Below, piece after piece: positions 41,628 to 49,264 of a stretch of DNA of 64,000 nt. The translations under genes were made by a program, and so were the position numbers. This stretch comes from Caulobacter sp. (GTDB taxonomy: Bacteria; Pseudomonadota; Alphaproteobacteria; Caulobacterales; Caulobacteraceae), in the NCBI GenBank assembly GCA_016125585.1, contig WGLL01000018.1, positions 1 through 64,000 on the forward strand, read 5' to 3'. The first letter of the stretch is position 1, and each line of letters begins with the position of its first letter. The notes under the pieces are model-generated. The model had not been told where the DNA came from, did no database searches, and saw only the letters and a list, made by a program, of their open reading frames with translations.

Positions 41628-42898
41628 GGCAGCAGGGCCTCCAGCCGGGTCCAGGCCGCCTCAAGCGCCGCCGACTGGGCCTCGGCGAAGGTCTTCCCCC
41701 GGGCGCCGAGAGCCTTCGCCTCGGCGGGGTCGGACAGCAGCCGGTGCAGGGTCATGGTCAGCGCTCCCGGCCCGTCGACCAGCAACGCCCCGCGACCTTG
41801 CGTGGTCATGGCGGCATAGAGTTCGGCAGCGTTGAAAACCGACGGTCCGCTGATGGCCGGACAGCCCAGTCGCGCGGGCTCCATGGGATTGTGACCGCCG
41901 ATGTCGGGCACGAAACTGCCGCCCATCACCGCCACATCGGCGAGGCGGAAGAACAGGCCCAGTTCGCCAAGGGTGTCGGCGACATAGACGGCGGTCTGGT
42001 CGGTAATCGCCTCCCCCCGCGAGCGCAGGGCCACCGCGCCATAGCCCCCGCCAACAGCCCGGGCCGCCGCCTCGCCGCGGTCGGGATGGCGCGGCGCGAT
42101 GATCAGAAGGGCCCCGGGCGCGGCGTCGCGGATGGCGGTCTCGGCGGCCAGGGCGATGATGCTCTCCTCGCCGGGGTGGGTGCTGGCCGCCAGCACGACC
42201 GGCCGTTCTCCGATCTGGGTCCTCATCCGGGACAGTTCGTCCTCGTCGCAGGGAAGAGCCTCCCCAGCCAGCTTGAGATTGAGCCTCCCGTCGGATGCGG
42301 CCCCGAAGCGGGCCAGGCGCCCGGCGGAAGCCTCGTCCTGCGGCAGGATCAGGTCGAAGGCGGCCAGCACCTGACGCACGCCGGCCGGGGCCATGGCCCA
42401 GCCGGCGGCGGTCTTTTCGGTAATCCGCGCCGACAGCAGGGCCAGGCGGGCCCCGAGCGCCTTCGCGCCCAGGATCAGGTTTGGCCAGATCTCGCTCTCG
42501 ACGAACACCACAAGGTCGGGTCGCCAATGTCCGAGAAAGGCCGAAGCGGCGGCGGGAGTGTCGAGGGGGGCGTACTGGTGCAGGGCGCCGGGCGGAAGGC
42601 GGGCCGCCATCAGGGCCGCAGCGGTCACTGTTCCTGTGGTCGACAGCAGGGTCAGGTCCGGCCGGCTGGCGGCCAGCCGGTGAATCAGCGGCAGCACCGA
42701 CTGGCTCTCGCCGACGCTGACCGAATGGATCCAGATCAGCCCGCCGGCCGGCCGGTCGAGGGCCGCATGGCCCAGCCGCTCCTCCAGCCGGGCGCCGTCC
42801 TCCTTGCCGCGCAGGGCCCGCCGGCGAAGCAGCGGTCGGGCCAGGGGCGACAGCGCCGCCATCGCGCCGCGATAGAGGGTGAGCGACAACGGGGCCAA
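41624..42898 (-). CDS. waaA: 3-deoxy-D-manno-octulosonic acid (Kdo) transferase
   Basis: WaaA (KdtA) adds Kdo to lipid A using CMP-Kdo. The 424-residue product starts with an N-terminal hydrophobic helix, followed by GLIWIHSVSVGESQSVLPLI (nucleotide-sugar binding) and WPDLVVFVESEIWPNLI. The C-terminal half has PVVLAASTHPGEE and VMGGSFVPDIGGHNPMEPAR, typical of the family. It lies directly upstream of lpxK. The three-base gap to the preceding CDF gene suggests a common transcript. Confidence 0.95.
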   Translation of the reverse strand: MAPLSLTLYRGAMAALSPLARPLLRRRALRGKEDGARLEERLGHAALDRPAGGLIWIHSVSVGESQSVLPLIHRLAASRPDLTLLSTTGTVTAAALMAARLPPGALHQYAPLDTPAAASAFLGHWRPDLVVFVESEIWPNLILGAKALGARLALLSARITEKTAAGWAMAPAGVRQVLAAFDLILPQDEASAGRLARFGAASDGRLNLKLAGEALPCDEDELSRMRTQIGERPVVLAASTHPGEESIIALAAETAIRDAAPGALLIIAPRHPDRGEAAARAVGGGYGAVALRSRGEAITDQTAVYVADTLGELGLFFRLADVAVMGGSFVPDIGGHNPMEPARLGCPAISGPSVFNAAELYAAMTTQGRGALLVDGPGALTMTLHRLLSDPAEAKALGARGKTFAEAQSAALEAAWTRLEALLP

Positions 42899-42901
42899 GC
42901 C

Positions 42902-43858
42902 CTAGTGACCTCCATGGGCGGCGGCCAGCCGACAGGCCCGGCCGCTGGCGCCGGTCTCCAGCTGCAGGGTCGCATGGCCGATCGAGAACTGCTCATGCAG
43001 ATCGTGGCAGACCTGCTCCAGGAAGGCGTCCTGATCGAGGTTTTCAGGGCGGATCAGATGGGCGGTCAGGGCCGTTTCGGTGGTGCTCATCGCCCAGATA
43101 TGCAGGTCGTGAATCTCGCTGACGCCGGGCCGTTCGCTGAGCCACCGGCGCACCGCTTCAGGGTCGATCCCGCGCGGGGCGGCGTCCAGGGCGAGATTGA
43201 GGGAGTCTTTCAGGAGACCCCAGGTGCCGGCGACAATGACGGCGGCGATCGCCAGACTGATGACCGGGTCGATCCAGTTCCAGCCGGTCAGCATGATCAC
43301 CACGGCGGCGATCACCACCCCCAGAGACACCGCCGCATCGGCGGCCATGTGCAGGAAGGCGCCCTTGACGTTCAGGTCCTCCTGGCCGCGCATGAACATC
43401 AGGGCGGTGACGGTGTTGATCACCACCCCGATGGCGGCGACGACGATCACCGGGCCGGGGGCGATCTCCTGCGGCGAGCCGAACCGGCGCACCGCCTCCC
43501 AGACAATGGCCCCGACCGCCAGCAGCAGCATGCCGGCGTTGCCCAGGGAGGCGAGAATGGTGCCCTTGCCGAGGCCGTAGGTGCGCTGCCCCTTAGGCGC
43601 GCGCCTGGCCATCATCACCGCCGCCCAGGCCAGCAGCAGCCCCAGCACATCGGAGAGATTGTGGCCGGCGTCGGCCAGCAGGGCCAGGGAATGGGTGAAC
43701 AGCCCCGCGCCTGCCTCGGCGGCGACAAAGGCGATGTTCAGGCCTGCGCCGATGGCGAAGGCCCGGCCGAAGTCCTTGGGCGCATGACTGTGGCCGCCGG
43801 GCCCGTGGGCATGGCCGTGGTGGTGGTCGTGGTCATCATGGGCGTGGTCGTGCGGCAT
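42902..43858 (-). CDS. Cation diffusion facilitator (CDF) efflux transporter
   Basis: The 318-residue product begins with a His/Asp-rich metal-binding leader (MPHDHAHDDHDHHHGHAHGP) and has six membrane helices. The metal site D residues are in LLADAGHNLSDVLGLLLAW and in MAADAAVSLGVVIAA. A C-terminal ferredoxin-like domain closes the protein (HLIRPENLDQDAFLEQVCHD). Such proteins export Zn, Co, Ni or Cd in exchange for protons. The metal cannot be assigned with certainty. It is followed after 3 bases by waaA on the same strand. Confidence 0.92.
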   Translation of the reverse strand: MPHDHAHDDHDHHHGHAHGPGGHSHAPKDFGRAFAIGAGLNIAFVAAEAGAGLFTHSLALLADAGHNLSDVLGLLLAWAAVMMARRAPKGQRTYGLGKGTILASLGNAGMLLLAVGAIVWEAVRRFGSPQEIAPGPVIVVAAIGVVINTVTALMFMRGQEDLNVKGAFLHMAADAAVSLGVVIAAVVIMLTGWNWIDPVISLAIAAVIVAGTWGLLKDSLNLALDAAPRGIDPEAVRRWLSERPGVSEIHDLHIWAMSTTETALTAHLIRPENLDQDAFLEQVCHDLHEQFSIGHATLQLETGASGRACRLAAAHGGH

Positions 43859-43959
43859 GCGGCCTGGTCTTTAACATTGAACGGCGGGACAAGGCAGATA
43901 GTCCGCCGAACACGTCGTGGATAGACGTTACTTAGTACCGTCGCCGTCGCACAATGTAT

Positions 43960-43974
43960 TGATATTATATATCA
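43960..43974. promoter_or_regulatory. AT-rich perfect palindrome in an intergenic gap
   Basis: TGATAT and ATATCA flank TAT in the 225-base gap between the CDF gene and a secreted protein gene. The segment stands out as AT-rich in GC-rich surroundings. It may be a metal-regulator operator for the CDF gene, but its position about 100 bases upstream of the CDF start and the lack of a regulator gene leave this open. Nothing else was seen in this gap. Confidence 0.35.
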
Positions 43975-44083
43975 TTTCCGGCTTTCAGACGTCCATCCAC
44001 GGGACGGCCATCTCGATCTGCGTCAGCGGCGTCATGGGGCCGTTAGCGGAAGGCGCGGTCAGTCCAGCGCCAACCGATCCACC

Positions 44084-44491
44084 CTAGTCCCCGATTTCAA
44101 CGTCTATGCGCGGAGAGGCGTAGCAGCCTTTGCCGTCAGCAATGAAGGCTGTCGCGGTATAGGTTCCCGGCTGGACGCCGCTCAGGTCCCAAACGGTAGT
44201 CGGGCCCTGGTCGCGCATTCGACCGCCGGAATAGGTGTAGCTGTAGGAAAGTTCGTCTCCGTCAGGGTCAGTCGCGCTAGCGGTCAATGTGACCGTCCGA
44301 GCGGCGCTCACCCCAAGCTTTGATGGGGTGGCCTTGAGGCTGGCCACAGGCGGATGGTTCCCTTTGGCAGCCGTGCTGTTGCAGCTGGAGTTGGAAGCCG
44401 ACTGCTCCGCTGCCTGAGCCGGCGCCGGGTCCGTCGAGGGAACCACGATGGCGGCCGCGATTATCACAGCCGCTAGAGCCTGCGCGCGCAT
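44084..44491 (-). CDS. Secreted PKD/Ig-like domain protein, 135 aa
   Basis: The 135-residue product has a signal peptide (ALAAVIIAAAIVVPSTDPA). A Ser/Asn-rich segment and a single beta-sandwich domain of PKD type follow: VTLTASATDPDGDELSYSYT is the typical PKD motif and TYTATAFIADGKGCYASPRI completes it. Two Cys could form a disulfide. PKD domains act in protein or polysaccharide interactions at the cell surface. The gene is isolated and slightly lower in GC than its neighbours. Its partner is unknown. Confidence 0.75.
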   Translation of the reverse strand: MRAQALAAVIIAAAIVVPSTDPAPAQAAEQSASNSSCNSTAAKGNHPPVASLKATPSKLGVSAARTVTLTASATDPDGDELSYSYTYSGGRMRDQGPTTVWDLSGVQPGTYTATAFIADGKGCYASPRIDVEIGD

Positions 44492-44592
44492 CTGGATCCT
44501 CCCGAAAGTTCGACTGGGAGCCTAGCCTAACCTTGGCTTTGGCCAACGTCAGCCCCCACGCGATGCTTCCCGGCGCCAAAGATCCCCGCCCC

Positions 44593-45981
44593 TCAGCACT
44601 CCACCCGGTTGACCGGCAGCCCCGCCGCCAGCCCGCCCAGCGAGGTCTCCTTGTAGATCTCGTTCATGTCCTCGCCCGTCCGCTTCATGGTGGCGATGAC
44701 CTTGTCGAGGCTGACCGAGTGCTGGCCGTCGCCGAGCATGGCCAAGCGGGCGGCGTCGATGGCCTTGATGGCGCCCATGGCGTTGCGCTCGATACAGGGG
44801 ATCTGAACCAGGCCGCCGATGGGGTCGCAGGTCAGGCCGAGATTGTGCTCCATGCCGATCTCGGCGGCGTTTTCGATCTGGGCGTTGCTGCCGCCCATCA
44901 CCGCCGCCAGTCCCGCCGCCGCCATAGAGCAGGCCACCCCGACCTCGCCCTGGCAGCCGACTTCGGCGCCGCTGATCGAGGCGTTCTTCTTGTAGAGGGC
45001 GCCGATCGCCGCCGCCGTCAGCAGGAAGGTGCGGCGGCCCTCGGGGGTTCCGGACATGAAGCGGTCATAGAAGCGCAGCACCGCCGGCAACAACCCGGCG
45101 GCGCCATTGGTCGGGGCGGTGACCACCCGGCCGCCGGCGGCGTTCTCCTCATTGACCGCCAGGGCCCAGAGGTTGACGAAATCCATCGCCGCCAGCGGAT
45201 CGCTGACCGCCCGTTCGATGCGGCACATGATGGTCTGATGCACCTGACGGGCCCGGCGCTTGACGTTCAGCCCGCCCGGCAGCACGCCCTCCATCCGCAT
45301 GCCGCGATCGATGCAGCCCTCCATGGCGGCGAAGATGCCGTCGATGCGGGCGAGCACCGCGTCGCGGGGCGCGCGGGCCTCCTCATTGGCCATCATCAGG
45401 CCGGCGATGGTCAGGCCGGCGGCGTCCGCCTTTTCGATCAGTTCGGCCCCGGATTCGAAGGGATAGGGGATGGCCTCCTCATCCGGATCGGGCAGGTTGG
45501 AGCCGAACTCCGACTCCTCACGGACAAACCCTCCGCCGACGGAGAAGTAGGACTTCTGCAGCACCGCCCTGTCATCGCCGTCGAAGGCGCTGATGGTCAT
45601 GGCGTTGGGATGCTGCGGCAGTCTCTGACGCCCGAGCCAGACGATATCCACCTGTTCATCAAAGGCGATGTCGCCCGCGCCGGCCAACGCCATGCGGCCG
45701 CTGGACCGCAAGGACTCCAGGGCCGCGTCGCCGGCGTCGGGATCGAGGCTGGCCGGCTCGAACCCCAGCAGCCCCAGCATCACCGCCCGGTCGGTCGCGT
45801 GCCCCCGGCCGGTCAGGGCCAGGGAGGCGTAGAGCTTGACCTGCACCCGGACCACCTCGCCGACACGGCCGCCGGCTCGCAGGTCGGAGGCGAAGCGGGA
45901 AGCCGCGGTCATCGGCCCCATGGTGTGGGAGCTGGAGGGGCCGATGCCCGGCTTGAAGAGATCAAAGACGCTGGCGGTCAT
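44593..45981 (-). CDS. sdaA: L-serine ammonia-lyase (Fe-S dependent)
   Basis: The 462-residue product is a single-chain L-serine dehydratase that makes pyruvate and ammonia. It starts [20 protein letters not shown], the beta-domain signature. The alpha domain has the iron-sulfur Cys in [40 protein letters not shown] and a C-terminal VEC. Length is typical of the fused form. It is oriented towards the PKD-like gene. Two palindromic repeats separate it from the second M28 peptidase gene. Confidence 0.96.
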   Translation of the reverse strand: MTASVFDLFKPGIGPSSSHTMGPMTAASRFASDLRAGGRVGEVVRVQVKLYASLALTGRGHATDRAVMLGLLGFEPASLDPDAGDAALESLRSSGRMALAGAGDIAFDEQVDIVWLGRQRLPQHPNAMTISAFDGDDRAVLQKSYFSVGGGFVREESEFGSNLPDPDEEAIPYPFESGAELIEKADAAGLTIAGLMMANEEARAPRDAVLARIDGIFAAMEGCIDRGMRMEGVLPGGLNVKRRARQVHQTIMCRIERAVSDPLAAMDFVNLWALAVNEENAAGGRVVTAPTNGAAGLLPAVLRFYDRFMSGTPEGRRTFLLTAAAIGALYKKNASISGAEVGCQGEVGVACSMAAAGLAAVMGGSNAQIENAAEIGMEHNLGLTCDPIGGLVQIPCIERNAMGAIKAIDAARLAMLGDGQHSVSLDKVIATMKRTGEDMNEIYKETSLGGLAAGLPVNRVEC

Positions 45982-45993
45982 CTGCAGCTTCCC

Positions 45994-46043
45994 CCTTCTC
46001 CCGCTTGACGGGAGAAGGTGTCGGCGAAGCCGACGGATGAGGG
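45994..46043 (+). repeat. Intergenic palindromic repeat, copy E
   Basis: CCTTCTCCCG and CGGGAGAAGG form a perfect 10-bp stem around CTTGA. TGTCGGCGAAGCCGACGGAT and GAGGG follow. It is the most canonical copy in the window and lies 12 bases upstream of the sdaA start. Copy F faces it in inverted orientation. Confidence 0.88.
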
Positions 46044-46109
46044 CAGCACCGGCCGCCGACGGCTGGCTGTCCGAATGAAGGAGACTTCAGGCATCGGCGC
46101 TGCCCCGGT

Positions 46110-46154
46110 CCGCCCCCCTTCGGGGGCCGCCTTCTCCCGACAAGCGGGAGAAGG
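46110..46154 (-). repeat. Intergenic palindromic repeat, copy F
   Basis: On the minus strand CCTTCTCCCG and CGGGAGAAGG flank CTTGT (46130-46154). The flank that follows is GCGGCCCCCGAAGGGGGG, a second small dyad. It lies 11 bases beyond the M28 peptidase stop and could double as its 3' end structure. Inverted pair with copy E. Confidence 0.85.
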
Positions 46155-46164
46155 CTCGTGGTTT

Positions 46165-47814
46165 CTACTTCCGTTCGTCCTTGGTGGCATCACGGGCGGC
46201 CTTGAATTCCGAGCCCTCGGCCCACTCCGGCCAGACGCGGCTGTTGGCCAGGTCCGCCCCCAGATCGTGCAACAGGGTCAGGTCGACCACCATCCCGTCC
46301 ATCCGCCAGTCGGGCGACCACTCATCCGCCGGCTGATGATACTTGTCCTTGGTGTAGGCCTCGGCCCAGGCGACCGCCTCGCCCGGCTTGCCGTCGATGA
46401 CGTCGATGCCCGACCCGAAGGAAATGGCCGGCACCCCGCGCTTGGCGAAGGGGAAGTGGTCCGAACGATAGAAGTGGCCGGCTTCGGGGTTGGGATCAGG
46501 CGTAAAGACGCGGCCCTCTTTCTTGCCCTTGGCGATCAGCATGTCGAGCAGGTCCTGCTTCGCGTCGCCCGAGACGTTGAAGTCCCGCGTCGGACCCAGC
46601 GGGCTGAGGGCGTCGGTGTTGATCACCGCCACGGTCTTGCCCAGCGGATAGACCGGATTGGCCGAATAATATTCCGAGCCCAGCAGGCCCTTCTCCTCGG
46701 CCGTGACGGTCATGAAGACGATGGACCGGTCCGGACGCGGCCCCTTGGCGAAGGCGCGGCCCATCTCGATGACGGCGGCGGTGCCGGTCGCGTTGTCCAC
46801 GGCGCCGTTGTAGATCGCATCGCCCTTGGCGTCAGGACGGCCGACGCCCAGGTGGTCCCAGTGGCCGGAGTAGATGACGTATTCGTCCGGGTGCGTCTTT
46901 CCGGGCAGGAGGCCCAGCACGTTCTTCGAGACGATGACCTCGTGCTTGACCTTATAGTCGGCCGAGAAGCTGGCGCCTTTCAGTTCGGTGGGCTTGAAGT
47001 CGCGTTTGCGGGCCTTCTTCTTCTCGACCTCGAAGTCGAGACCGGCGGCCTTGAACAGGGAAACGGCGGTGTCGCGCGTGATCCAGCCCTCGAGGTCGGT
47101 ATGATCCGCCTTCGGATCCTTCCGCACGATGTCGAACATGGTGTTGGTGTTGGAGTTCTTGACGGTCGCCCAGCCATAGGAGGCCGGCGCCGTTTCATGC
47201 ACTACCAGAACCCCGGCGGCGCCCTGGCGGGCCGCTTCCTCGTACTTGTAGGTCCAGCGGCCGTAGTAGGTCATGGCCTTGCCGCCAAAGTCCCCCTTGC
47301 CGGTCTCGAAGTCGGGATCGTTGACCAGGACGACAATGATCTTGCCTTTGACGTCCATGCCCTTGAAGTCGTCCCAGTCGCGCTCCGGAGCCGTGACGCC
47401 GTAGCCGACGAAGACCACCGGCGCATCCTTGATCGAGACCTCATCAACATTGGTCATCGCCGCGCGGATGGCGATCTCGTCGCCCTGGGTCAGGGGCATG
47501 GCCTTGCCGCCAACGGTGAATTCGGCCTTGACCGGGCCATCGATGCTGAACATGCCCAGCGGCACGTCCTGGGTCCAGGACCGCTTGCCGTCCTTCAGGT
47601 CGCCGCCAGGCTCCAGGCCCGCCGCCGCCATCTGGCCGGCGATGTAGGCGACCGCCTTGGTCTCGCCCACCGTCGCCGGACCGCGGCCCTCGAAACCATC
47701 CGAAGACAGGACCTGCACATGCGCGGTGAGCCGGTCACCGCTGAACAGAGGATCGGCGGCAAAGGCGGTCAGGGGCAGGACAGCGATGGCCGTGGCGAGC
47801 AGAAGTTTCTTCAT
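46165..47814 (-). CDS. M28-family metallo-aminopeptidase, secreted, second paralogue
   Basis: The 549-residue product has a signal peptide (KKLLLATAIAVLPLTAFAAD) and the same PA plus M28 layout as the 2520-4181 protein. Shared blocks include PERDWDDFKGMDVKGKIIV, AMTYYGRWTYKYEEAARQGA and RSDHFPFAKRGVPAI. Zinc ligands are intact: YSGHWDHLG, GAVDNATGTAA, TVTAEEKGLLGSEYY, NTDALS and the SDHF His. It is probably a periplasmic or outer-surface aminopeptidase. The two copies may differ in substrate. Separation by 42 kb indicates an old duplication. Confidence 0.92.
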   Translation of the reverse strand: MKKLLLATAIAVLPLTAFAADPLFSGDRLTAHVQVLSSDGFEGRGPATVGETKAVAYIAGQMAAAGLEPGGDLKDGKRSWTQDVPLGMFSIDGPVKAEFTVGGKAMPLTQGDEIAIRAAMTNVDEVSIKDAPVVFVGYGVTAPERDWDDFKGMDVKGKIIVVLVNDPDFETGKGDFGGKAMTYYGRWTYKYEEAARQGAAGVLVVHETAPASYGWATVKNSNTNTMFDIVRKDPKADHTDLEGWITRDTAVSLFKAAGLDFEVEKKKARKRDFKPTELKGASFSADYKVKHEVIVSKNVLGLLPGKTHPDEYVIYSGHWDHLGVGRPDAKGDAIYNGAVDNATGTAAVIEMGRAFAKGPRPDRSIVFMTVTAEEKGLLGSEYYSANPVYPLGKTVAVINTDALSPLGPTRDFNVSGDAKQDLLDMLIAKGKKEGRVFTPDPNPEAGHFYRSDHFPFAKRGVPAISFGSGIDVIDGKPGEAVAWAEAYTKDKYHQPADEWSPDWRMDGMVVDLTLLHDLGADLANSRVWPEWAEGSEFKAARDATKDERK

Positions 47815-47978
47815 CGAACGGAACTCCGGGGGGAAAACTTGCGCCGCGGACCCTATCGTCGGGGCGGCCCGACCGCCAGAGGGCGATTGCTGTCAAAGGG
47901 GGCAGACTCGATGCCGATCAGGTTGCCGCGCCGGACGAGGCTCTCCCCAACGGGCCAACCGACCGTCTAGTGTGGGGC

Positions 47979-49025
47979 ATGATCCGCCGCCGCCTCCTTG
48001 TGGGACTGGCCGCCGCGCCGCTGCTTGGCGCGGGACGGCCGCCTTCACCCGCCGCCGATCTGGACGCTGTCTGGCGCCAGGCTGTCGCCGACCCGCGTCA
48101 GGGCCGCACCGACGCCCTGCTGGTCATCCGGAACGGCCAGACCCTGATGGAACGCTACGGCGCCGGTCAAGGCCCGGATGTCCGCCACGTTTCCTGGTCC
48201 ATGGCCAAGGCTGTCACCCACGCCCTGGTCGGGGCCGCGGTGCTGAATGACGGTCTCGATATCGACCGGCCGGTCGGGGTCATCCCGGGCCAGCACCGCG
48301 TCACCCTGCGCCACCTGCTGACCCTGACCGACGGCCTGCCCTGGGACGAGGCGCGCCGGCCCGTGGCGGTGGCCTCCGACGCCTCCCGGCTGCTGTTCGG
48401 CGAGGGGCGCTTCGACGTCGCCCGGTTCGCCGCCTCCCGGCCGGGTCCCCGTCGAACGCCCGGGACCCACTGGAACTATTCCACCGGCGCCTATCACCTG
48501 GTCGCCGCCGAGCTGTCCGCCCGCCTGTTCCCGGCTCTGAAAGCCCCCGGCGCGCGCCGCGACGCCATGGCCGCCTGGATGCGACGGCGGCTGTTCGCTC
48601 CCGCCGGCATGGACAGCGCCCTGTTCGAGTTCGATCCGGCCGGGACCTTCTACGGCGGTTCGTTGGCGTGGGCGACGACCCGGGACTTTGCCCGACTGGC
48701 CGACCTGTATCTCGACGACGGCGCAAGAGACGGCGCGCGGATCCTGCCGCCCGGCTGGGCCAGGTTTGCGGCGACGGCGACGGTCGAACCCAGCTACGGC
48801 GCCGGCTGGTGGCTGGAGGGACGTCCCGGCCCCGGCGCCGGGCCCACCCTGCTCGGCGGCCAGCCGCCCGACGCCTTCCACGCCCGGGGTCTGGACGGGC
48901 AGGTCGCCATGGTCATTCCCTCGCGGCGCCTGGTGATTGTCCGGCTCGGTTACACGCCCGACGCCGTGACCGGCTGGCCGGCAATCGGAGGCTGTCTGCG
49001 ACGCATCATCACGGTCGTGTCATAG
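47979..49025 (+). CDS. Serine hydrolase, beta-lactamase/transpeptidase-like (class C fold)
   Basis: The 348-residue product has a Tat- or Sec-like leader with an RRR motif (MIRRRLLVGLAAAPLLGAG). Its catalytic domain is of beta-lactamase class C or esterase type: the nucleophile in VSWSMAKAVTHALVGAAV (SxxK), the Tyr in NYSTGAYHLVAAELS, and a third motif of HARGLDG type replacing KTG. This combination is typical of penicillin-binding-protein-like esterases and D-aminopeptidases, not of true beta-lactamases. It should act in the periplasm. The start at ATG 47979 was preferred over a GTG 9 bases upstream. Confidence 0.85.
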   Translation: MIRRRLLVGLAAAPLLGAGRPPSPAADLDAVWRQAVADPRQGRTDALLVIRNGQTLMERYGAGQGPDVRHVSWSMAKAVTHALVGAAVLNDGLDIDRPVGVIPGQHRVTLRHLLTLTDGLPWDEARRPVAVASDASRLLFGEGRFDVARFAASRPGPRRTPGTHWNYSTGAYHLVAAELSARLFPALKAPGARRDAMAAWMRRRLFAPAGMDSALFEFDPAGTFYGGSLAWATTRDFARLADLYLDDGARDGARILPPGWARFAATATVEPSYGAGWWLEGRPGPGAGPTLLGGQPPDAFHARGLDGQVAMVIPSRRLVIVRLGYTPDAVTGWPAIGGCLRRIITVVS

Positions 49026-49159
49026 CGCAGATTTATGAGGAGCGGAGAACGCCCGGCCCTGTTGGGTTTGCGATGTTTGTGCGACGGTTCGTCAACAGCT
49101 TGTTAACGAAAAAGTCGCCTCCCGGGCGTTCGACCCCGTTGACGAGTCATTAGGCCTCG

Positions 49160-49209
49160 TGGCCCCATATAGTGGGTGTGAGGGGCGCTTCGCCCACTAT
49201 ATATAGAGT
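49160..49209. promoter_or_regulatory. NrdR box(es) ahead of nrdA
   Basis: The 16-mer at 49194-49209 (CCACTATATATAGAGT) matches the NrdR consensus ACACTATATATAGTGT at 14 of 16 positions. A weaker half-match (ATATAGTGG, box about 49160-49175) lies 34 bases upstream, close to the usual tandem spacing. The sites lie 56-105 bases before nrdA, as in other bacteria where NrdR represses ribonucleotide reductase genes. The first box alone would be unconvincing. Confidence 0.75.
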
Positions 49210-49264
49210 TTCGGACGGGCTCCTCCCGCACCGAAGTGGCTGTTTGATTACGGGTTTTGGGCAC

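Noticed and set aside
41612..43924. 770-residue + strand open frame opposite lpxK, waaA and the CDF gene
   Set aside because: The translation is Gly/Arg/Gln-rich without domains, and the minus strand carries three well-recognised genes. It is an antisense frame caused by high GC.
49160..49175. First NrdR box as an independent site
   Set aside because: Only about 9 of 16 positions match. It is kept only as a weak partner of the strong box at 49194-49209.
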